A stretch of 64,000 nucleotides of DNA from Seminavis robusta (taxonomy: Eukaryota; Bacillariophyta; Bacillariophyceae; Naviculales; Naviculaceae). The stretch covers positions 1 to 64,000 of the forward strand of contig CAICTM010000227.1 in the NCBI GenBank assembly GCA_903772945.1, given 5' to 3'. Below the pieces are notes generated by a model. The model did not search any database. It saw only the letters and a list, made by a program, of their open reading frames with translations, and was not told where the DNA came from. Position 1 is the stretch's first letter; the number at the start of each line of letters is the position of its first letter. Below are positions 1-11,757 of this stretch, in pieces. The position numbers were made by a program, and so were the translations under genes.

Positions 1-2597
1 GAGCTGTTGTAGCTGCTGCAACATGTTGCCATTTCCACTTGCAACAAGCTGCGCCAAAGCGTTGCTGCCTCCATCGCCAACTGCAAGACCCTGCTGAGAA
101 TTGCTGTTCGCGGCACCGGTCTGATGAGGTGGTGGTTGCTGAACAGTAAAACCTTGCTGTTGCTGCGGCTGAGGTGCATTTGCCGCAACAGACGTGGTCG
201 CCTGAAGTTGGGGAGGTGCCTGGGGAGTGTTGGTGGCAACATTCGTCGACAACGGTGCAACACTCTGTGGTGCGGATGCAATCGGAGCGGGAGCGGGGGC
301 TGGTGGGCCTATCGGCTGCGGTGGCTGAGATCCAGGTTCGACAGGCTCGATCCCACTTTGGGCAATAAGTTGGTTGACCCTTTCGAGGGCATTTTCCAAG
401 TGCGTGTTATCTGCCTTGAGAGTCTGGTTAAGAGAGGTCAACTCGGTGCATTGCTCGTTGAGGACTTCTATTTCGATCTTTTGTCTGGCGCGCTTCTTCT
501 TGGCAGTAATGCGGTTCATTCTCCGTTTCTTTTCTTCTTTGGTCTCGTTGGGAGGTATTGGTTCCTCCGCAAAGAAAGGTACCTTGGACTGCTTCGGGGC
601 ACGAGCTGCTGCAGCCAACAGGGCAGGAGAAGCAGGGATAGTGGTAGTTGGAGGTGGCTTTCGAGCTACCTTGATCTTTTTCTTCTTCTTTGCTGCAAAC
701 TGTGCCTTTGCGGGTGGCATAGATGCCGAGGACTGACTCATCTTGGAGTGCACGCTAGCAGCAGAAGGAGCCGTCGCGACGGAAGCAACCTCGGCCTCGT
801 GGTGGTGACTAGTGTAGTGCACGGTAATCTTCTCGGGTGGTTTTCCCGTAGCGCTAAGAGCAGCCCGTGCGCTACTTGCAGCGGCAGGGTTATTCGAGCT
901 GCTAGTTTCAACGTTGTCAGCCACTTGAGCATCTCCCGCAGCAACTTTGCCATCGGCTTTGGGGGGGCTCTTCGCGGCAGCGGGCTTGGTGTGATGGTGG
1001 GCAGTCTTCGTATGATGGTGGGCAGTCTTCGTATGATGGGGGGCAGCCTTTGCCGCCGGCTTGGCTTTGGCTTCTTGTCCTTGTTCCCACCTGATGATCC
1101 CCCAGTACTCGAGTTGCTATCGTCGGCATCCTGTTCACTCTTGTTAGACGGTCGATCGTCACTGCTCCCGTCATTGGAGGATGACAGTGCGCTGAATTCC
1201 CCGCCACCATTGGTCCAGCCAGAAGCACCCGCCGGTCTCATGACGCCTTCGTCTTTTTGCGCTTCATTTGCAGCACCTTTGGCTTCCCCTCCTCGACCAT
1301 CATCCCTTCCAATGGAAGAGCCTTCATTTTCATTCTTACTTGATGGACCATTGTTGGAAGAACTTGCAGTGGTGTCTGGACACTGACGGCGTTCGCTTGT
1401 GGACTGCTGCTGCGAAGAACGTTCTGATGAGGAAGTTACACGGTTCTCCTCCGCCTTCTTGTTCTCTTGCTGGGATGTCTTCTTTGTCTGCTCCTTCTGC
1501 CTTGCATCGCGAGAGGACTTTGTTGTATCTTTGTCCCCTTTTGGGTCTCGCTGTGCCTCGGCATTTTGTTTGTCCTGCTTGCCATCTTCCGACCCGCTAG
1601 TGCTGCTCGCTCCATCGTCCTCTTCGTCAGCGTTCTTTGCCTGAGGCCGCTGTTGAGGTTTGTCTGTGGATGACTCAGCCTTTGCCTTGGAGGACTCTTT
1701 GTCCTTTTGCGATTTGGATTGCTTCTTAGCCTTGGCCGGATCCCTTCTATCCTCTTCGCCATCTGGGGGCTCCGAGGGTCGCGAGGGCTTCTTGACAGAT
1801 GTCTCCGTGTGTTTCTTGTGCTGTGCATCTCCTTGACTGGATCCGTCTCCCGAGTACAAGGACACTGTCTTTCGGTGTTGCCCCACGTCCCGGCTATTGT
1901 TGCTGCTGCTTGTAGTACTGCCGGTACCATCATAACCACTTCCACTCCCGCTGTTGCTGCTTGATATTCCTTCAGTATTGGTGGACGAAGTGAGGCTGCT
2001 GCTGGTGATTGTCGATACAGCGTTTTGCGCAGGTCTTGGTTCTCTGGATCCTGACGATGGTGATGATACTGCTTCACAAGTCTTCTGGTTTGACGAGGTT
2101 GCATCACTGCCTGTTACAGATCCGAAAGACAACTTGTGCGGTTCCGTGTTCACCACCCGTCCGCTCCTCGCTTTTACTGGACCTTGGCCTTTCTCTTTGG
2201 GCTCCGGTGTCTGGTCCCCTTTATCTGCCTTGGTGCTTTCTCCCGCCTCGTTGTTCTTCCCCGAAGGAGAGCTTGCTCGCCCATCGTCGCTCCCACATAC
2301 ACGGCTGGTCCCATCATTGTTGGAGCTCACGCTGCCCATGCCTCCTTCTTCCACAGCGCCGCCTCGGTTGTTGCCTGTACAACCTTCTTCGTTGCTGCTC
2401 GTATCATCGCCATAGATCGCGACATACTGAGCAAGCACACTACGTACATACGCCAGCTTGTCGCCTTCTTCTTCACTGCTGTCTTGATGTGGACTGGAGA
2501 CGGTGGCGGCGTGGCCTCTATGGGCGCGAGCTTCGGCTTCAGCCGATACTTCAGCTTCTCGCTTCCGCTTCCTTGGGTTATGACTCTCGCTGTCCAT
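1..2597 (-). CDS. bZIP transcription factor, long Ser/Asn-rich N-terminus, 3' end outside window
   Basis: Probable nuclear DNA-binding regulator. The start is taken at 2597 (MDSESHNPRKRKREAEV); the apparent frame begins further upstream but the Lys/Arg-rich NLS-like stretch begins here. About 500 residues of Ser/Asn/Gly/Asp-rich low-complexity sequence follow, then Ala/Lys/Pro and His/Thr/Lys repeats, then the bZIP at bases 361-540. Its basic region reads RRMNRITAKKKRARQKIE with the N-x7-R spacing, and leucine-like heptads follow up to about QSG. Beyond it the protein is Gln/Pro/Ala-rich and runs off the window edge. The low-complexity part and the bZIP part lie in different frames. The switch falls between about 1080 and 1118, and I found no convincing intron there, so an indel, an assembly error or an unseen intron is possible. 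The bZIP itself is clear; the joining of the two parts is inferred. Confidence 0.75.
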
Positions 2598-4265
2598 GGT
2601 CGAAATATGTGATGATGTTGTGCCTTCTGGTCCCTTGGACGGTCTTGTTGCTTGCTTGTCACGGTGTAAGCGCAAGGTTCAGAGGTTCTCTTTTTGTTGT
2701 GGAGCTGTCGTAGACGATGTACCTCCTACAATGGAAAGCTCGACTTCGACTACTACCACTTCTGTTTGTTTTGTTATGCTATGCGAGCACCCAACTATCA
2801 CAAGAGGAGCAGGGTAGGGGTTGGTTTGTTCTTGAGTCCTTGTCGTTTATTAGCTTTGTTGCGATGTTGGTTGCGATGTTGCGGTTGACTCGACTCTCTT
2901 TGGTCTGGAGCTAATTGCCTCGTCGGTTTTGCTGCTGCGTAGGATGCACGTAGCGCCAGTAGTCAACGCAGCTTCAGCAACAGATCGGAGAGTCGCTCCT
3001 TTCGAGCTTGACCCAAAACAGCTGCTTCCCCCTCTTACATCATTCCCAACAGTTTCTTTCCAAGTGATCAATGTCGTCTCGGTCGGCATGGGTATATCCA
3101 AAGTAGCTAAATTGTTTATTTACCCCATCTTTGATTACGAACGAAGGAAAAGATTGATTTAACAAAAGTTCTTTTCGTGGCAGCAACAAGACAGATTGAT
3201 GTGAACAGCCCGACATGCGACATTGCATACGTACCAAATGAGTGGTTTAGTTGGCACATGACCCAGCAACCGAACTGGCGAGTATCCCAACTAACGTCAC
3301 TACGAGTGAGCATCTGGGTCAAATGTGTTGAATATGCTAAAAAACTAGCTGAAGAAGCTTGGTTCCTCACAGGTTACCCACTCCCATCCTTTCCTTGCAT
3401 TTGGCCACCTCCCCAGGCGTAAGTAGTGCAGGCACGCAGGAATAGCAGGCTAGGGGCCTCAGGCTTCAAACATGATTGGCTGATCTCTAAGATCCACCAT
3501 GCTTTTTAAAATGAACGACTGCATCGACATCTCGAAATTCAAAACTTACGCACGCAAAAGAAGGTGTCCATTCCTTCGACATTCCAAGTTCGTGATAAGT
3601 CGAGACACATGCCACGACCACCTGTAGTTAGGGTCACGGGACCATCGGAACTTCTGACGCATGATGAGATTGCAGGTGCACTTGAGCTTGCACTCTAAGT
3701 CTTCTGTGTCTGTGATGGGAAAAAAGGATTGTGACACCAACATCGAAGAGCCTCTTCGACAAGCTGCTAGTGCTGTATTGGGTGCATGGGTGCCGGTATA
3801 ACACGGCTGTATTGGCTGCGAAGAAACAACAAACGACAAACATTCTTCAACAAAGTTCTGTTTCCCTGTCATCTGACGCGGCGAAGCTCTCACCGAGTGG
3901 TGTGGCTCCGTACCGGTACTGTACAACAGCCTTGGCACATCTATTGTACTTTCCTGAATTTGTCAGTGTGTTGCCAGCCTAGCTTTGTCCATCCGCAGGG
4001 AGCGAACAGACCTAGCTAGCTAGTAGAGGTGCTCGGGTGCTGTAGAACAACACCCAACCAGCCGGCCTATTCATCAAAGCTGTAATCCAAGAACATGCAC
4101 GCATCTTTGCATAGTTTCTTGCAGAGTTCCAACCCACGAAGTCACGCCCTCGCTGGAAGCCAGGTTACGCCAGTGAGCAGAGCTAGCTAGAGGCATTTGT
4201 GTCACAACTATTCCTGAACACACAAACATCTATCTTTTACACAGTTGCATTACATATGCATAGCT
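2598..4265. other. Intergenic, nothing recognised
   Basis: About 1.7 kb from the start of the bZIP gene to the 3' end of the lipase gene. Several short open frames, none with a recognisable feature. CTAGCTAGCTAG words lie near 4,013-4,024. Confidence 0.4.
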
Positions 4266-6450
4266 CTAACCCACAAAGTCGCGCACCCTTTGAACCAGCA
4301 CCTCACTGGCAGCAATGCTGCGTGTCATATTGGCAAGTGGATCCGTAAACTTTTCCACAGCCTGTTTCCCAACGACAAAGGTTGTAATGTTTTCATTCAG
4401 ATTGAGCAGCAGTATCTCCACCGACATACCCGCAGTGACTCCGAAACTTGGATTGTCGATTGTCGTCCCTGTGAGCAGCGCAGTCGTAAAGTTGGTATTT
4501 GGTACCGGTTCCAGCAAGTCATCTAGCCCCTTTTGGTCCAGATACTCTTCAAAGATCTGCGGAGAGCGAAATGGAGCCCAATACCCTGGGGCCCATAGAA
4601 AATCCCCAGGTCCAATGTTATTGTTGAAGTAGGTGCTAAAGTACTGCAAGTACTGGGCGTAGTTGAATGTAGTGTTCCATTCTTCATTGGTGTTGGTGAT
4701 GATGAGCTTGACCGTCTTCCCCTTGCTTTCCGTAGCGCCAATCTTTTGCTGGTAGTGACCCACATTGATCACCACGGCCGGGTTGTCAATGAACCAGCCG
4801 TCAATGAGAAAGCCGTCCTCTTCCGCGCACGTATTGGGCCACTGACTGCAAATAGCAAAGTTGTCAAAGGTTGAGTTTTTGTAGATCGCACCCACCCCGT
4901 TGTCATAGATGGTGGGGATCAGAATGCTGCCGAGGCCATAGAAGAGACCCGTAATGAGACCAATCAATGCTCCGAATATGATGCCAATACCGATTCCCAT
5001 TTTGTGACTCATGGGCTTTTCACACAAGTGGCAATTGAAGCCGACATAGGACACGACAAAGTAACCCACAATGGTAGCTCCAACTCCCGCAGCAATTCCA
5101 GCCAACACCCTCCAAACTGTTTTCACCGAGTTCTCCTCTATCACAAAGACTCCGATCGAGAGCATTTGATTGTAGACCACTGGGGACAGCGGAGAGCCAT
5201 TTCCGCCCGCCGCCGAGCTAATGGAAGCCACTTGAATCACGTTCGTTTCCTCTGATCCTCCAAAGGGCGTTCGAAATATCCCCTTGGAAGTGGCTTTCAC
5301 AGTTGCGGTATTGTTGATCTCAAGATTCCCCGTGGTAGGATCTCCTTGCCACAGGTAAAAGTCCTCCCAATCGGACCACGAGTGCTTTGCTGGTGTTGGG
5401 GCAACATATGTCTGCAACTCGCTGGTTTTATCTTCGTATCCATACCAGAATCGGGATCCCGTGTCGGCAACGATATAGGCCGCTGACAGAACGACGGTGA
5501 ACAAGCTTGCCGTGTCATCATTGTCATTGTCATGTCCAAAGTATACACCCGTAGTCCAGTCCACCTCGCCATAGTTGTCGGGTCGCACCCTAGAGGCTGG
5601 AACCAGGGCTGCCTGAACGAGTAGATCCGCCTCTTGCATGGGTTCAATGCGATTCTCGGGCAAGGCAATGGTGTCGACAAAGGACGGATCCCCAAAGTCG
5701 GTTGATGCCGCTCTCATCATTTCTTGGATAAACAAAGCCCAGTCAAAGTCGAATTGTACCAACAGGTAGCAAATGTCTTGAAGAACACTAACGACGTCTC
5801 GTTCTGGATCATAGTTTTCGCTAGCTTTCAAATCGGTTGTGTTACACTGGGATCTGGTTGCATCATCCTGTGTATTTGTGTGTGCGTGGAAGAGATACCG
5901 TAGGGCGAAGGAGGACATGGCGGACAACAACACATTGTGAGACACCATGGCCCATAAGGGAACGCATGTTTCTGAGTACTACATTACTTTACCACATCGG
6001 TGCTAATATTATAGTAGGTGTTCATCCAGCTGACAACAAAGTCATACAAGTCATCGGGAGTTTCGGCAAGGACTGTCTGGTTGTAGAACTCTGGCGAGAA
6101 AAAGAGTTGGGTAGAAAACCAGGAGCCTCCTGAAACGGTAGACTGTCATAGAACAGAAGACAAAACAGGCGCATAGATGTCAGCGAGAAGAGCAAACTTG
6201 TCACAGAGAACAACCACAAAAGCAACCGGTTCTACACGATGCCGATACGTACCACTTGCGAGAAGCGTGTCGAGTTATGCGTCATGAGGCCTGCTTGTTG
6301 GAATACATTGACATATCCAATGTCTGCAAACATGGCTCGCCATCCCCCGCCTGTAGATGACCAAATGATATCAGTGTCATCCTGTGCCGAGACACCGATA
6401 AAGAAGAAGAAAAGCGCTACCAGCAACTTCTGCAACGCCAACATCCTCAT
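4266..6450 (-). CDS. Secreted cPLA2/lysophospholipase-like lipase, three exons
   Basis: Predicted serine lipase of the cPLA2/fungal phospholipase B (patatin-like) fold, expected to release fatty acids from phospholipids. Exons are 6450-6253, 6142-5993 and 5867-4266 (introns of 110 and 125 bases, GT..AG, all phase 0), giving about 649 residues. The N-terminus MRMLALQKLLVALFFFF is a signal peptide. STGGGWRAM near residue 32-40 is the oxyanion-hole block, STVSGGSWFS at the start of exon 2 carries the nucleophile serine (compare fungal GLSGGSW), and DGWFIDNP in exon 3 carries the catalytic aspartate. Between Ser and Asp lie two glycine-rich hydrophobic segments (starting VLAGIAAGVGATIVGYF and MGIGIGIIFGALIGLI) that I do not expect in secreted family members. 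Several N-x-T/S sites fit secretion. The second intron's acceptor could instead be slightly downstream, after TCCCAG. The family call is from motifs only. Confidence 0.75.
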
Positions 6451-7465
6451 CGTCTCCTTCTTTTCTGTGTTGCAATACCAAGAATACAACAATAAACTGA
6501 CTGATCTGACTACTACCGTACCGGTGCCTTTCTGCTTTCCTATTCCAATGAGAACTGTGGTATTGGTGTATGTACCAGCTTCATTTTTTGTGCTGCCAAA
6601 GGATCTGTTCTGCAAAAAGGGTCCTTTATCCCGGATATTACGATTGTGCGAATGGCATGCTGATTGCTGGCATCCACGGCTGACGCACCCTCAAGGTGGA
6701 TCCAATCAAGATTTACTAGCACTGGGCGTCCAACCTACAGTACCTGGTACTGGTACCACCGGTACCGGTACGTCGTCCCCGAACTTGGAGAGAAGGAGGT
6801 TGCAGAGAGTTACTGCACTCGAGAGCTCTGGCAAGCTACATGTAGCTACTAGATTGCTGATAGAAAGGGAGCCAAAGTGACGAGAGCGCTGCCAGTTGAG
6901 ATGCATCAAGATGCGACGTTGGAACCTATAGGTTGGCGCAGATGCAGTTCAAGGATTGAGATTGATCATTCACAGTAACCCCGTAGTTAGTGGATCGCCC
7001 AGCTTATCTTACCCAGCACAAAGCCAAAACATTTGGCCCCCGAACTGGTCCTCAATTTCTCGCCCCTGATCCCACAGAACACAGTCCTTAATCTCGGCTG
7101 TTCTTTGCTTAAGCCTGGCCCCGGCTGGCTTCCGTAGATAATCTACCTACTCTAAACCCCCGCTTTCGATGCATGCAAGTGGCAGGAAATCCAAAACAAA
7201 CAAAAAAAGCTTTTGTTCGGTAGGAGGGAAAGGAAACCTTTGAGTGGCCCACGAAAACATCATCGCTTTGGTTGAGTCTGGGGTAAGGTAAATTATCCTA
7301 TTATTATTGCAATTGTTCTTCAACAGTTTTTTTAGCTAGTCGAAGAAGGGTCCGGCGCAAATTGAGCTCAGGCACGAGGTTCGGGATTCGAGATCATCTT
7401 TTGAGGACACCCATAGAGTAGAGGAGGATACAGATACCAGTACCGGTAGATAGATACTCTCGAGG
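6451..7465. other. Divergent intergenic region
   Basis: Between the lipase and sulfotransferase starts. Contains the palindromic cluster GGTACTGGTACCACCGGTAC at about 6,746-6,765 and TACCAGTACCGGTAGATAG just before the sulfotransferase ATG. No gene seen. Confidence 0.4.
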
Positions 7466-8488
7466 ATGGTGGTTGTTGCCCGACTGATCATTGCTTTATC
7501 TTGGTGGCAGCTCCTAGTAGTGGCTTCTGTGGCCACTGATGCCGCCCCGGCAGATAATGGTGCCATGAAAGGAGTGGTACATGAGGGAGAAGAATTTCGG
7601 ATGAACACATGGCACTTAATGTACAATTGGTTCATGGGAGGATCCATGGAGGCAGAGGAGCCGCCGTTGCCCCAGCCAATCTTGGTTATTGGAGCAGGTC
7701 TACCACGAACAGGGACTGCTAGCTTTCGAACAGCCATGGGCTTGCTGAACATGAAATCTTATCATATGGTTGATGGGTACATTGAGACACCGGGACACCA
7801 AGACATGTGGTACAAACTTTTAGTTGAACAATCCATTTCAATAGATGATGTTCTGGATGGTATTGCTGCAGATGGCTTCAATGCTACCATAGATACACCT
7901 ATAGTTTTTCACTACAAAGAGCAGATGCAACGCTACCCCAATGCCAAGGTCGTCTTAACGGTACGTGATTCTCCCGAGCAGTGGGCAGCCAGCTTTGCAA
8001 AAACAATCCGACGCATGGTTTTGGCAAGTCGGCAAGTTCCCTTCACTTTGATTGGTCCCATGGCACGTTCAACCCAGACTGGACGGAGACTTTTTGAAGA
8101 TGCCAACCTGGACATTGAAGATCCTTCCCTGTTGCCACAATTCTACAAGGACTTTGTCGCAGAGGTCAAAGCCACTGTTCCTTCTGACAAACTCCTGGTC
8201 TTTAATGCCAAAGATGGATGGGAGCCGCTCTGCAAATGTGTGTCTCCCCTTGCGGAAAGCATCAAAACAAAATGTCAGAATCTTTTAGCCATGGGGACAC
8301 CCTATCCCCATGTGAATGATGAAGCACAAATACTTGCTGTGGTTGTCGGGGTGGAAACAATTACCATTATATTCAAGGCAATGCCCTTTCTCTTGGTTTT
8401 TGGAGTTTGTGTTCTGTATTATGTTCGTCAAACTGCACAGACTCGACCTGATTCATCCAACAATCCTGGAAAAACCAAAAAGGAGTGA
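7466..8488 (+). CDS. Sulfotransferase-like protein (Sulfotransfer_4 type), membrane-anchored
   Basis: Predicted PAPS-dependent sulfotransferase relative of 340 residues. The phosphosulfate-binding P-loop is visible as GLPRTGTASFRTAMGLL at about residues 78-94, the 3'-phosphate block as VVLTVRDSPEQWAASF, and the family's late motif as DGWEPLCKCV. An N-terminal hydrophobic stretch (LIIALSWWQLLVVASV) looks like a signal peptide or anchor. A second hydrophobic run near residues 290-318 precedes a short basic tail (GKTKKE), so a membrane-bound Golgi or ER enzyme is likely. The ATG lies about 20 bases after a TACCGGTAGATAG palindromic stretch. Substrate cannot be read from sequence. Related proteins are often annotated only as P-loop NTPases. 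The gene is intact and intronless and is convergent with the Mpv17-like gene downstream. Confidence 0.8.
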   Translation: MVVVARLIIALSWWQLLVVASVATDAAPADNGAMKGVVHEGEEFRMNTWHLMYNWFMGGSMEAEEPPLPQPILVIGAGLPRTGTASFRTAMGLLNMKSYHMVDGYIETPGHQDMWYKLLVEQSISIDDVLDGIAADGFNATIDTPIVFHYKEQMQRYPNAKVVLTVRDSPEQWAASFAKTIRRMVLASRQVPFTLIGPMARSTQTGRRLFEDANLDIEDPSLLPQFYKDFVAEVKATVPSDKLLVFNAKDGWEPLCKCVSPLAESIKTKCQNLLAMGTPYPHVNDEAQILAVVVGVETITIIFKAMPFLLVFGVCVLYYVRQTAQTRPDSSNNPGKTKKE

Positions 8489-8959
8489 TTCCCTCATCAA
8501 ATAGTATCATCTTGCCGGGAGCAGCCATCGATCGCCAGTTACCGTAGCTGTCTAGCTTTAAGGCATACCGAAAGGACGACGACAAGATCCAGTACCTACT
8601 TTGTGAGTAGCGCTACCAGGCTCTAGCTAGGTAGTTTATTATGGCTACTATCAGCCAGAGCCTGAAGCAGCCGTCTTAGAAACTAAACACGATAATTTTA
8701 TGTTGCTGTTTTCCTCCGTCTCGGCAACACGGCGATGTTTTCAAAGAACTGGTCCTGACACTTGGGCTCATGAGGTTTGGCAGCTGGTTGGGATATTTCG
8801 TGGTTTCACCGCCAGAAAAACAAGATGTTTTCTCTAGTTAGTACATGCACACTCTACGGAATGAATGGAAGGGTCCTTTGCTTGTGTGTGATGTTCATCA
8901 TCCCTCTCTCAGCCTCGCCATTCAACTATTTTTCTTCTATCCATAATTACCTACCGTAT

Positions 8960-9796
8960 TCAATGTCCACCCCGGGAAAATGACAAGTAGGCCGTCCAAA
9001 CAAAGCTCACTACGTGTCGCACGGGTAATCGCAAGTACAGTGGCACCGAAAAGCAGACCAGATCGGCTGGCAACCACACCCGAATCAGGTCAAATTCATC
9101 CTTGGCAAAATTGGTTTGATAATTGTCAATTCCGGTATGCACCCACACGGATGGATCCAGGGACCCGGTAAAGACACTGGCCTTGAAAATGTAAAACGTG
9201 GGTAGGTAGATTGCGGTCAGAACGCCAAGATCGAGCGCGGTTTGTGCCGCCAATGCTTTTAGGCCTTCCTTATCTTGCAACTTGTCACCCCAACTCTGCG
9301 ACGTGAACTTGTCCACATCAAATAGCTTTTTGAAAATATTGACTTGATACAAATACTGGAATCCTCCCAAATAGGTGGCTCCAAAGGCACAAAAGAGAAA
9401 ACTGCGTTGCCAGTCAATGGCATCCAACGGCGTTTGGGCAATGACGGTTTGTGCCAAGAGATCCGCTGCGGCAGTTTTGAATGTGGCAATCATAATGTTG
9501 TTGGCAAATGGATTTTCTTGTGCAAATGTGGCATAGGAAAAAGAGGACGATGGTGATTCCTCCTGATCGTCCAAAAACTCCAATGACATTTCCGGCAATT
9601 GTTCCTTTTGTGTTAACGTTGGTGTCGACGTGACAGCAGCTTCATCCTTGGTGGTCTTGCTGAACGGGGAAGTGATCGAATCCAGCAAACTTGGACCATT
9701 TTGGGCATTCAATGCGGTCGGTCGAAATTGGGGGTGGGCTGGAGCCTGAAAGGCAAGCGCACTGGAAAGAAGAGCCGACAACAACAAAATTCTCAT
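8960..9796 (-). CDS. Mpv17/PMP22 family protein, plastid-targeted
   Basis: Membrane protein of the Mpv17/PMP22 family, here likely in the plastid envelope or inner membranes, where such proteins are thought to form small channels. The true ATG is at 9796 (MRILLLSALLSSALAF); the frame upstream has no ATG. The signal peptide ends in SALAFQAP, a diatom ASAFAP-type plastid-import motif, followed by a Ser/Thr-rich transit region and an acidic linker to about residue 90. The family core follows: hydrophobic segments starting NNIMIATFKTAAADLLAQ and FLFCAFGATYLGGFQYLY, then the hallmark C-terminal block RVWLPADLVCFSVPLYLRLP and HVVSFVWTAYLSFSRG. Length is 278 residues, longer than mammalian Mpv17 because of the targeting part. 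It is single-exon and complete. Confidence 0.87.
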   Translation of the reverse strand: MRILLLSALLSSALAFQAPAHPQFRPTALNAQNGPSLLDSITSPFSKTTKDEAAVTSTPTLTQKEQLPEMSLEFLDDQEESPSSSFSYATFAQENPFANNIMIATFKTAAADLLAQTVIAQTPLDAIDWQRSFLFCAFGATYLGGFQYLYQVNIFKKLFDVDKFTSQSWGDKLQDKEGLKALAAQTALDLGVLTAIYLPTFYIFKASVFTGSLDPSVWVHTGIDNYQTNFAKDEFDLIRVWLPADLVCFSVPLYLRLPVRHVVSFVWTAYLSFSRGGH

Positions 9797-10397
9797 GGTA
9801 TTTCGATTTTTCAAAAATAAACCTCAGAAGAAACAAATGTCAACCGCAAACTGAGCGATTCTTTACGAATGTGAGCACTGTACAACGTATGTCATGTTCT
9901 GGAATGGAGCGATCATACAGCCGTACTGGCAGTAAGAACTGCCACCATCGTCGTCTTCTCGACGCAAGCACTTGCAACGACACTATGAGTCAGCATTGGG
10001 ACGAAGAGCGAACTTCCAGAAACATTTTTGAAACAGTTTAGCTGGCTGAACACGTCAGTGATGATTGCAGGGTTAAGGATATGCGCATTTTGTCGCTTCA
10101 CAACAACACGTGGAAGCATCCACCATGGCGCCAAAGCCATCACAAATCAACGGCAGGAGACGACTACTGTGACGAAAAAGTTGGGAATTTTGAAAAAGGT
10201 GATAACTCCTTAGAATCAGCAGCAGGATTTTTGATGGTTTGGGTTAGGGTGATTGTAGAATTCTCAACTTGATCTTCAGATTTGTGTTGGAGCCAGTAGG
10301 TTTGAGAATTCTCAACTTTTTCGCCAGAGTAGACGACAGCATTGAAAGCCAGAGATTGATAGCATTTCATTTCAATTCAATTCATTCACTCTACTTT
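9797..10397. other. Divergent intergenic region with a repeated 13-base word
   Basis: Between the Mpv17-like and J-domain genes. GAATTCTCAACTT occurs twice, at 10,258-10,270 and 10,306-10,318, about 80-140 bases before the J-domain ATG. No gene seen. Confidence 0.45.
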
Positions 10398-11054
10398 ATG
10401 ATGAAAGTGAAAGGCTACCATAGACGATCGCTGCCACGGTGTCGGCTACTGATTATGGCCCTGCTAGTTGTTCTTGTCTGTCTCCAACTGCAACCCGTCA
10501 TGGCCAAGGATGCCGATTCCGCCGAGCAGCAGCGAAAAAAGAAGGCGGCTGCCAAGCGACGACGACAACGAAAAGACGCTCGCATCGTCAAGAAAATACT
10601 GCATGCTGCCACCCGACAAGATCACTATGGAGTATTGGGATTGCGCAATTGGGAAGTACAGATTCCCGCTTATACGGTGAAACTCTTGCGTCTCAACAAG
10701 TCCATCACGACACCCGAGTGGAAACTCTTTCACATTTCCTCCGATCAAATCAAACGCGCGTATCGGAATCGGGCCATTGCAGTGCATCCCGACAAGAATA
10801 GTGACCCGCACGCCAGTGAAGCCTTTATTGCCGTGGAAAATGCAGCATCGCTGCTCACCAACGAGTCACAGCGCAAAACATATGATGATGAGCGGCGATT
10901 GGCACTTCAAGAACGACGACAACATTACACACAACGAGGCACCGAAGCACTGCAAGTGGTCGTAGGGGCACTCCAAAAGGCGCTCTGGACGGCCAAGTCG
11001 ATTCTGGGACCCTTTGCCTTTCCAGTCTTGATCCTGGGGGCGTTGATCATATAG
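10398..11054 (+). CDS. ER-type J-domain (DnaJ/Hsp40) membrane protein
   Basis: Co-chaperone that would recruit and stimulate an Hsp70, probably BiP in the ER. The start is chosen at 10398 (MMKVKGYHRRSL...), the first ATG in the frame. A hydrophobic N-terminal signal or anchor (LLIMALLVVLVCLQLQPVMA) is followed by a very basic stretch of Lys/Arg/Ala. The J domain starts at DHYGVLGL, carries the essential HPD (AVHPDKNSDP), and ends at ...SQRKTYDDE. An insert of about 35 residues separates the first J-domain helix from the HPD-bearing part, so the domain is longer than the usual 70 residues. A C-terminal hydrophobic run (GPFAFPVLILGALII) ends the 218-residue protein, suggesting a tail anchor. 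No Cys-rich or substrate-binding domain is visible. Confidence 0.85.
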   Translation: MMKVKGYHRRSLPRCRLLIMALLVVLVCLQLQPVMAKDADSAEQQRKKKAAAKRRRQRKDARIVKKILHAATRQDHYGVLGLRNWEVQIPAYTVKLLRLNKSITTPEWKLFHISSDQIKRAYRNRAIAVHPDKNSDPHASEAFIAVENAASLLTNESQRKTYDDERRLALQERRQHYTQRGTEALQVVVGALQKALWTAKSILGPFAFPVLILGALII

Positions 11055-11757
11055 CGAGCTAGGTAGCGAAATGAAAGGCACGCAGATAGATGATGGACAG
11101 GCAGCAACAGTACCTACAATCCACAATCATGTAGCCATCCACTTGGCAGGACGTCTGGGTCTGTACGATCATGATCAAAAAACCTGCTGAGGATGTTGCG
11201 GGGGTGTACGAAGACGACAACAAACATCACGAAACCGAGAAGGTTGGGAACAACCGGATCAATGCAGCCCTTTTGGATGCTTTTCGTCAGGCAGCTGGCA
11301 TGAGCCATTTATTCATTCAGGAACAACTAACTGCACCGGCGGGTGACGAGAACGGTTCACAGCGTTGTAGCTAGCTAGTATCGGAAAGACGAGAACTTTA
11401 TGCAGCCAGCCGAGAAGACGAGAACCAAGCAACGTGTTTGGCGATGAGAACGACCGTCTTGCTGCGCTCCTTTGTGAATGCAACGTCGGCTACGAGTAGA
11501 CCATACCATACTATAGGGAATCATTTTCGTCTAGTAGGATTCATAAGTTTGCTTTCTTTCATAACATGTATCACACGAATCAAAATCATTGTGGAGAATC
11601 CTATCTCCCCAAAGAAGAGAACATGGCCGGGGGACGAGGTAGGACGGGCACGAGCATCCCACCATACAATGCCGGTACCGTACCAGTACAGATCAACAGT
11701 CCACGGCAACATGACCATGGACATCGGCCGTAACTTTCATGAGAGGCACACTGCTCT

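Noticed and set aside
124-1386. Long plus-strand open frame of 420 residues
   Set aside because: It lies opposite the bZIP gene, is rich in Leu/Arg/Cys from antisense of Ser/Gln/Lys-rich codons, and has no domain. The bZIP on the other strand is clear.
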